Assembly (NCBI RefSeq): GCF_024586455.1
Contig: NC_065921.1
Coordinates: 65,659,528 to 65,723,527 of the forward strand
From: Bactrocera neohumeralis
Lineage: Eukaryota > Arthropoda > Insecta > Diptera > Tephritidae
Length of the DNA stretch: 64,000 nucleotides
Reading direction: 5' to 3'
Part shown: piece after piece, positions 58,208-64,000 of the stretch
Position numbering within the stretch: the first letter of the stretch is position 1
Layout: each line of letters opens with the position of its first letter
Program-made: the position numbers and the translations under genes
The notes under the pieces: model-generated
Database searches by the model: none
Seen by the model: only the letters and a program-made list of their open reading frames with translations
Told to the model about the DNA's origin: nothing

Positions 58208-60109
58208 TTAGTAACAATGATGCAAAATGGGAACAAAATGAAAGTGATCGTCTTCAGCAATTGCAAAAAGCTTGCAGTAAATTATTTCGAGAGGTATATT
58301 GTGCTCTAAATCAGCTAAAACAGATGCTTTCGATATCCCTAACGCACTTTTTGAGTCTACTGGATAAGTAAATGAACTTGTTGCATCGTTAAAATATTTA
58401 CCTCTAACAACCAGCTGTTCACCCACTTTTTGAAACCCAATTATTTTAAAAACATTTAATTCCTGCGTCATGCAATAGCAATCTGGGACTTTATTGCTTA
58501 AAAAAAAATTACCGAACTGATATTTATTATAAATATTATTAACTTTTTTGCCCAGTGGACAATTTTTTTTTTTCTTCCTAGGAATAAAATTTCGCTCTGT
58601 AATGCGATTATTCAACTGTTGAGAAATATATTGAGATTTCCGGCAATCCTTTTTCAAAATTTGTAAAAAACTTTCAAATTTATATCCAGAGAAGTTAGAA
58701 GCACATCCAAAGTCCTTTACACACTGCGATATATGGAGCAAGTTATGAACATTATAACTGACTCGATCTTTACCGTATAAATTGGCAAAATCTTCAACAT
58801 AAGCCTCTAAAAGCTTCTGCACACAGGCTAAATTACTTTCGCACATTCTTGGACAGGATATGAATCTATATGCTGTCATTAAAATCAAAAAATGCTCATA
58901 AAGATCATCTTCAATAACATTTCTTAACAGAAAGAAACCTGTATACAATATTATTTGTCGAAATTCTGAAGCTTTCCAACGTGGCATCTCTTCAAATGGC
59001 CTCAACTTCCGATTAAACTCTTTTGGCGTATATTTTCGAACAATTCCAATTTTTTCATTAAGTAAATTACTGTTTAGGCATTTTTTATTTTTTTTATCGG
59101 TTTACCTTTCCATATTAAAAGTAAAACCACTCCTAAATCGAATAAATGCATCACATCCAAAGGGAACTGTGTAATCATGTTTACGCCACAATTTTCCAGT
59201 GGATGTGCAGTAGTATGAAATCTTGCTAAATGGAAGTTTTTTGTGGTTCGTTCGGCGAAACTCTGGTCAGTTCTTAAGACGCCAGAAGTTAGAGAATATG
59301 AGAGACGTTTATTTATTCTCACAGCTTTTTGCTCACATTTGGAACATCCATATGAACACGTATGGCCAACAGTGCCACTTAAAAAAGCTTTGGCTGGAGC
59401 ATCACATATGATAGCTCCTATTTTGATTTTATAAGATTTACCGCCATAGAGCATCCCATTTTTTTTTAGCTCAGAGTACTCGTCCAAAAATTTCTCCAAA
59501 TATTTTTCAACTTCCTGTGGCTTTGAGCAACCAATAAAACTGCCAATTAAAAATGGTTGTGATTCACAATTTGAAATTGCTCCCAATATTGGCCAAAGAG
59601 TTTTCGCGGAACTTTTGTAAAGTGGCAAACCATCGCAAAAAACATCTAATACAATTGTTTCACCTACAGAATTATCGTGTTTTATTTCATTTTTCAATGC
59701 ATTTTCTAAGCCAAAGTGAAAATATTCTCCAGGCGGCATGGCTATTACATTAGTATCATCTGGTTGGAAAGATTGTAAGAGCTTATTTTTTTGATATAGG
59801 CACATTTAAATTTTGTGAGTTTAAAATTGCAAGAAGACTATTACATGCGGCCCTTGTTATTCGATTTTCAATTGCCCAAATGGCTAACTGTTTTGAAAGT
59901 GGTTCAGCTGGCAAACAAAAATCTTCTATCACTTCTTTCGAGCCTGTACCACTTTCAACTTCTTCAAAAACTTCTTTAGAGCTTGTATCACTTTCAATTT
60001 CATTAACACTTTTCACATCATTTTCATTTTGTGTATTATTATTTTGTTTTTTGTATAAATTATTTAATTTTTTATTCACTAGGCGTTTTAAATGCCTTTT
60101 AGAGTACAT
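58208..60109 (-). pseudogene. Large tnp2-like transposase, broken by two A-run frameshifts
   Basis: Three consecutive minus-strand frames make one protein of about 630 residues. 60109-59783 is the N terminus (MYSKRHLKRLVNKKLNNLYK, later AIENRITRAACNSLLAILN). 59805-59074 holds ETIVLDVFCDGLPLYKSSAK, TLWPILGAI, the zinc-like CSYGCSKCEQKA and FPLDVMHLFDLGVVLLLIWK. 59005-58208 begins after a lost frame with RPFEEMPRWKASEFRQIILY and includes YNVHNLLHISQCVKDFG. The frame shifts fall in runs of A (near 59790 and 59080-59096), where a single-base change restores homology. The layout DG-LP-WP followed by a late VHxLxH block is that of CACTA-type tnp2 transposases. Probably a recently inactivated copy, or one with assembly errors in the A runs. 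Confidence 0.75.
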
Positions 60110-60279
60110 TTAATTATCAATTTAAAATATTTAATACTTAGATATAAAACACTTACGTCTGCACGCTTTAAAAAACACAGTTGAAATGAACAATCGCTTG
60201 AAGACAAAAAATAACAGTTATTATTTCCCGTTAAATTGTAATTTTTGAATCAAAAGTACGATTTTTAAGCTACGAAAAA

Positions 60280-60530
60280 TTAAAAAATCTCCTTTATTGC
60301 TCCTAAAGGAGGACAAAAGGAGATCAATACTAAAATGAAGTAAAAAAAATCACAATAGAAGTATAAAATCTCCTTTTTTGCTCCTAAAAGATGACAAAAG
60401 GAGGTCAACACTAAAATAAAATATAAAAAAAAAACACAATATAAGAACAAAATTAAAAAATCTCCCTTACTGCTCCTAAAAGAGGTCAATAGGAGGACTC
60501 CTTCATTCCTCCTTTCAGGAGATCTCGCTT
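60280..60530. repeat. Right subterminal repeat array
   Basis: Three units of about 85-105 bp start near 60290, 60374 and 60470. They share AATCTCC, TGCTCCTAAAGGAGGACAAA, AGGAG(G/A)TCAA and an A-rich stretch with CACAATA. The last unit ends CTCCTTTCAGGAGATCTCGC before the terminal repeat. The core CTCCTAAAGGAG is shared with the left array, but the unit length differs. Confidence 0.75.
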
Positions 60531-60544
60531 TTAAATCTGCTGGG

Positions 60545-61312
60545 GTATTACTACAATGCACACATACATACATATGTTAAATACAAAATGCTGTAAGAAT
60601 ACAATAGCGTTTAAATGATACAGTTAATGCTGTACTACTTCTAAATACTTCACTGAATATATCGATATATGTATGTATGTGTACGTATACTTCTAACTAC
60701 TACAATATTCAAAAATCTTATCTTAGTTGTTCTGCTCCCGCCGTTCACCCTCTGCTATGCCTGCTACTCTGCGTCGCATTCAACATCCGTTGAACTCTGT
60801 TGCCGTGAATGCCGACGCCGCTGCCGCTGAACCACCGTTGTATATCTCTGATCTCGTGTCTGCTGATGCGCTTGGTGTTTGCTGCGTACTTATATACTCG
60901 TCGCTGCCGTTGTCTGCTTATGTGCCCCGCTGTATATACTTATATACCGCTACCGCTTGCTTCGTGTGTTTCGATTTCACACTGTTGCCGATGCCGTCTT
61001 CTTATTGGTGCAAATGTTTCACCAAGTAGCAGTACTGCTATTTCCGTGAGCGAGCCGTTAGTCATTGGCGTTCTAACGGAATCGCCTAACGCTCTAACGC
61101 TCCTTGGACTGTAGGTACAGGTACAGTACCTTCGTGGTCTTTATGTACCACCACTTTTCCGATTTATTGTATAGTTTGTGCTATGTTTCACAGTTTTTTT
61201 TCGCAATTCTTTTTGATTATATGCTGCACTCGCTATCTCTCACACCACTTGTATTTATCGTTTTCCACAGTTTTCCGCATTTCACTTTTCCCGGGATAAC
61301 CGCACTAGGGGA
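60545..61312. other. Leader of the LTR retrotransposon
   Basis: This sequence lies between the nested transposon and the primer binding site. It should be the 5' untranslated leader upstream of gag once the nested element is removed. Plus-strand open frames at 60727-61114 have no motif and are rejected as genes. Confidence 0.55.
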
Positions 61313-61330
61313 ATCCCGGACGAGCCCCCA
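61313..61330 (-). other. Primer binding site complementary to tRNA-Pro
   Basis: On the minus strand the 18 nt read TGGGGGCTCGTCCGGGAT, the well-known proline-tRNA primer site sequence. It starts two bases after the CCTACA end of the 5' LTR. This anchors the LTR boundary and the minus orientation. Confidence 0.85.
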
Positions 61331-61332
61331 TT

Positions 61333-61588
61333 TGTAGGATTTTTATCATTTCGAAATTAAAGTACACTTTTAGATTTCCAATTGTTTGCTTTATTCATAA
61401 TGAAATCCATAGAAACATATCACTTAAGCTCTACAAAATGTCACTTAAATCGGCACGGTGCGTTTTGCTACGCCCGGCGTTACACTCAGGAATAGAAAAT
61501 ACAAAAGTCACTTAAATCAGTAAAAATGAGTACTGCTCCGCTCCGCGTTATAATCAGGAATGAATATATAAAATGAAAATGATGGATA
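61333..61588 (-). repeat. Truncated 5' LTR
   Basis: It is homologous to the 3' LTR from the TGTAGGA end (plus coordinates) through ATAATCAGGAATGAATATAT and AAAATGAAAATGATGGA. It then stops where the THAP remnant begins; about 137 bp present in the 3' LTR is absent. It also lacks about two of the internal tandem units. Confidence 0.75.
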
Positions 61589-61945
61589 GTCAACATTCCT
61601 GCCTCGCTGCTCATTTTCACTAGCTGCAACGTTATAGCGACAGGGAATGGCTCCTGGTTTCAAAGTCCTTTTAGCGTCAAGGGCTATGAAAAGTTTAAAA
61701 TTAAAATATTTTAACACAAAGGTGATTTATCAACTTACCCATTTCGTACATCCCGTTTCCAATAATGTCTTCATCGTTGAAGTGGTCCATGCAAATTCAC
61801 CTCTTTTCGGCTTAAATGCTTGATTATTTCTACAAAATTGGGTCCACTTTTTTTGCTGCCCTTTATCGTTCGGAAACATAAAAAATGTTTTCTTCACATT
61901 TTTATTTCTTCTATCATTGACACAGTTTTTCACTACACACTTCAT
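61589..61945 (-). pseudogene. THAP-domain gene remnant truncated by the LTR
   Basis: Exon 61945-61739 starts MKCVVKNCVNDRRNKN and continues TFFMFPNDKGQQKKWTQFC, giving the C-x4-C start and aromatic core of a THAP zinc finger; it ends at a GTAAGT donor. About 50 nt downstream, DAKRTLKPGAIPCRYN resembles the basic stretch that closes THAP domains (LKPxAxP). The splice phase does not fit this second frame, and the coding sequence runs into the LTR at 61588. It may derive from a P-element-like or THAP-hAT transposon or from a host gene. Confidence 0.5.
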
Positions 61946-62104
61946 TTTGTTATTTAAATACAAAATTACACGGGTAAAATAAATTGTTTCTATATTCACA
62001 TTGATTGGTATCACGAATTTATAGCTGTCAAATTTTTTACTGCGCCGTGTGACGTAAGCAATTGTTTGTTTACATTTTTCAAGTATAACGGGCCTGCGCA
62101 ATGC

Positions 62105-62330
62105 GTAATCTCTTTTCTATCATTCTTGGGTCCGAATCTATTCCGCTTTTCAGTAATGACATTGCCTGCTAATGAAAAAATTCTTTCAGCCGGTGCACTA
62201 CTTGCAGGTATTGAAATAAACTTCAATGCCACCTTTGACAGAAGAGGGTAACGATTTTCATTTACTCACCACCACTGCAATACATCGAAATCATGACTTA
62301 AAATAACCCTTTCTCTACGATATTGTTCTA
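62105..62330 (-). pseudogene. hAT transposase C-terminal remnant
   Basis: The minus strand reads DFDVLQWW, a TGA, VNENRYPLLSKVALKFISIP, then ASSAPAERIFSLAGNVITEK. This is the hAT dimerisation region with one in-frame stop. It is a different family from the hAT at 50929-51620 (SIPASSAPAERIFS versus SAPPSSVASEQLFS). Confidence 0.8.
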
Positions 62331-62788
62331 TTTCTTCTATTGGAGATTGTCTAGAGTTGTTAGATTCTGGTTCCACAATTAATTTTACTTTTTATAGAGT
62401 CCGGCGTTTCAGTCATTTTGCTTATTCCTTTTAAGGCATCAACTAACAACTGAAATCAAGCGACTACAGAACAAACCAGCGATCTGTGCTCAATGCTCTG
62501 CTCATGCATAAAAGTTGAAGACACTCGAAATCATAACTGTAAAACATGAGTGTTTCGCTCACAGCTCATTTTTGCGCATTCCTTTTTGTGATCTATCGTT
62601 GCTGTTCGCACATTTGCTTTCAATGCATTGTGCCGTTCACTTATCTACGCAAAATTTTTGGGTGTCTGGTGAAATAGAATCGACGCTTACTGTTTGAGTG
62701 AATGACGAAATGCTAAAACACAAAACACGGAAAGCGATTTGTGCGTTTGGGTGTGTTATTCTTTTATTGCTGTTTGTGAGTGCGACAA
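62331..62788. other. Unassigned sequence
   Basis: No recognisable feature was seen between the hAT and Helitron remnants. Confidence 0.35.
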
Positions 62789-64000
62789 TCACTCCACATT
62801 TATAAGTGTGATGCGGGTGCCAAAAAGTGGCACTGCTGACGTTCTCTGCATCACACATATAATCTTTGTTCTTGATCCACAAATCAATTGGGTTTGATGG
62901 GAGCATGTACATATGATTATAGAAAACAATGTTCGTATTTGATGAGCGTGTGATGATATTACAGCATCATTCAGAGCATCATTTTCTAGCAATTGCAAAC
63001 GTTGACAGCCTTCTCTGTAAGATCCACACAATTCACCATCAACAGTTCGTAAATTCTGGAATGATGTTGGGCATTGGGAATAAAAACCTTCATCATTACT
63101 TGGATCTACTGAATAAATTCGACCATTGGCATCGGTGGAATACACATCTGGGTATCCTGGAACTTGTTTTCCTTGTTTCCCTTGTATAAATCTTCTTAGG
63201 GAATAATTCCAAGTATAATATTCTGGCATTTAAGAATATAGCACTGTTTGTGCAAAATCATCGTTTTGACATGTCTCAAAAAACTGGTTAATGTAGTAGA
63301 TGGTGTCTGAGCAGCCCTTTGTACTGCGTTCTATGCTGTAAAATACACTCTTTGTCCATTTTCTAAATGAACAACAGAAGGGTGTCTCATGAATACTTCA
63401 TTACTACTAACATAGCGGCCATTTGGTATTGGGTAACTTCATCATTGGAATTCTCTGCACCAATTCCAATCACAGCCATATCACTCCCTTTGGTTACATA
63501 TTTACAAATTTATTTAATAGATTTCACTGAATGGCAAGATTCAACGTTTAAGTGTGCTTTGAAGGTCTTTGATAAAATGAGTGAATATGGAACAATCCCA
63601 CGATTATTTATTTCAATATCTTGTTGATTTAATTTGACAATTGTTGATCCTTCATTGTTAGCTGTCGATCGTCGACTATACAGTGGATAACCGTCATTAC
63701 CAGTAATTGTTTCCGATATTAATGTCCATGGTATCATATTTTTGATAACTACGTCTTGCAATCCAGGATCTACATTAAGGATTTCAGCTGATATCACTGC
63801 ATCAACTTCATTTGGCCTTATCTTTTCAATCAACCAAATCAAAATGTGTGCATGCGGCAATCCTCGTTTCTGTCACTCCACAGAATACATCCAGCAGCGT
63901 GTCTCACCAAACACATATCGTTTTACGATGAAATCCATTAAAGATTTAAATTTTTGTCTAAAGACTCTGGCAGTAATATCATGACGATCAATGGTGACAA
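62789..64000 (-). pseudogene. Helitron Rep-domain fragment running off the window
   Basis: Minus strand from 64000: HDITARVFRQKFKSLMDFIV, RYVFGETRCWMYSVE, a TGA where Trp is expected, then KRGLPHAHILIWLIEKIRP, the HUH-type replication initiator motif of Helitrons. Further on come GYPLYSRRST, IEINNRGIVPYSLILSKTFK and, after a gap, MPEYYTWNYSLRRFIQGK and CPTSFQNLRTVDGELCGSYR. Several frames and at least one stop show decay. The N-terminal part lies beyond the window. Confidence 0.88.

Larger units (their letters stand above)
54823..60544 (-). mobile_element. CACTA/tnp2-like DNA transposon with subterminal arrays and two genes
   Basis: Inverted ends are CCCAGCAGATTT at 54823 and its reverse complement ending at 60544. 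Both are flanked by GT (54821-54822, 60545-60546), a possible 2-bp target duplication. Inside each end is an array of CTCCTAAAGGAG-related motifs. Minus-strand genes are the large transposase (60109-58208) and a spliced small protein (58131-55173). A piggyBac-like element sits at 55441-57343; without it the transposon is about 3.8 kb. TIR plus subterminal repeats plus two genes fits CACTA/EnSpm logic, although the ends do not read CACTA. Confidence 0.7.
51652..61588 (-). mobile_element. LTR retrotransposon split by a nested DNA transposon
   Basis: Layout on the minus strand: truncated 5' LTR (61588-61333), proline-tRNA primer site (61330-61313), leader (61312-60545), nested transposon (60544-54823), gag (54710-53712), internally deleted pol (53728-52280), 3' LTR (52243-51652). 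Removing the nested element leaves about 4.2 kb. This is a Ty3/Gypsy-type order by the protease and RT-start motifs. No envelope-like gene was seen. Target duplications could not be matched because the 5' LTR has lost its outer end. Confidence 0.8.

Noticed and set aside
60727..61114. Two plus-strand ORFs of about 100 residues
   Set aside because: They lie in the LTR-element leader, have no motif and are opposite to gag. The GC-rich, gene-like composition is explained by the retroelement.
1..64000. tRNA, rRNA or other structured RNA genes
   Set aside because: I looked for tRNA-like T-loop and acceptor patterns. Only the 18-nt proline-tRNA match at 61313-61330 was found, and that is a primer binding site.

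Overview
The window is AT-rich, intron-rich insect DNA. The host genes, short GT-AG introns, long AT-rich spacers and transposon families fit a higher (brachyceran) fly. A tephritid fruit fly is my best guess, from recognising repeat families; that is inference.

About 1-29 kb is mostly host genes. From the left: two decayed non-LTR retrotransposon pieces; the last two exons of an unidentified single-pass membrane protein on the minus strand (2982-3615); the 3' part of a plus-strand ADAMTS-type secreted metalloprotease (exons from 5192 to 15976) with a reprolysin zinc site, Met-turn, cysteine-rich segment and a ~700-residue Q/N/S/T-rich tail; a minus-strand tandem pair of TMEM14-like membrane proteins (20783-22186); and a complete plus-strand Psi/FUBP-type KH splicing-factor gene (23800-26838). 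The ADAMTS gene carries two alternative versions of one short catalytic-domain exon (5807-5859 and 7255-7310). The intron between them holds ten exact copies of ATATCGTA within 983 bp. I rate this the best candidate for an undescribed regulatory arrangement in the host genes.

About 29-64 kb is a transposon graveyard with few or no host genes. It holds a tandem ~155-bp repeat, TIR elements flanked by TTAA, a jockey-like remnant, a mariner remnant, a Tigger/pogo element with both ends, at least five Helitron fragments, two hAT remnants, a THAP-domain remnant and a large nest. In the nest, a minus-strand LTR retrotransposon (51652-61588, proline-tRNA primer site, SAP-like gag, internally deleted pol) was split by a 5.7-kb cut-and-paste transposon (54823-60544). 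That transposon has a large CACTA/tnp2-like transposase, a spliced second gene and CTCCTAAAGGAG-type subterminal arrays. It was itself hit by a piggyBac-like element (55441-57343).

Most mobile-element coding regions are visibly broken by stops, frameshifts or deletions. Exon coordinates were read by eye from splice signals, reading phase and family motifs, without database searches.
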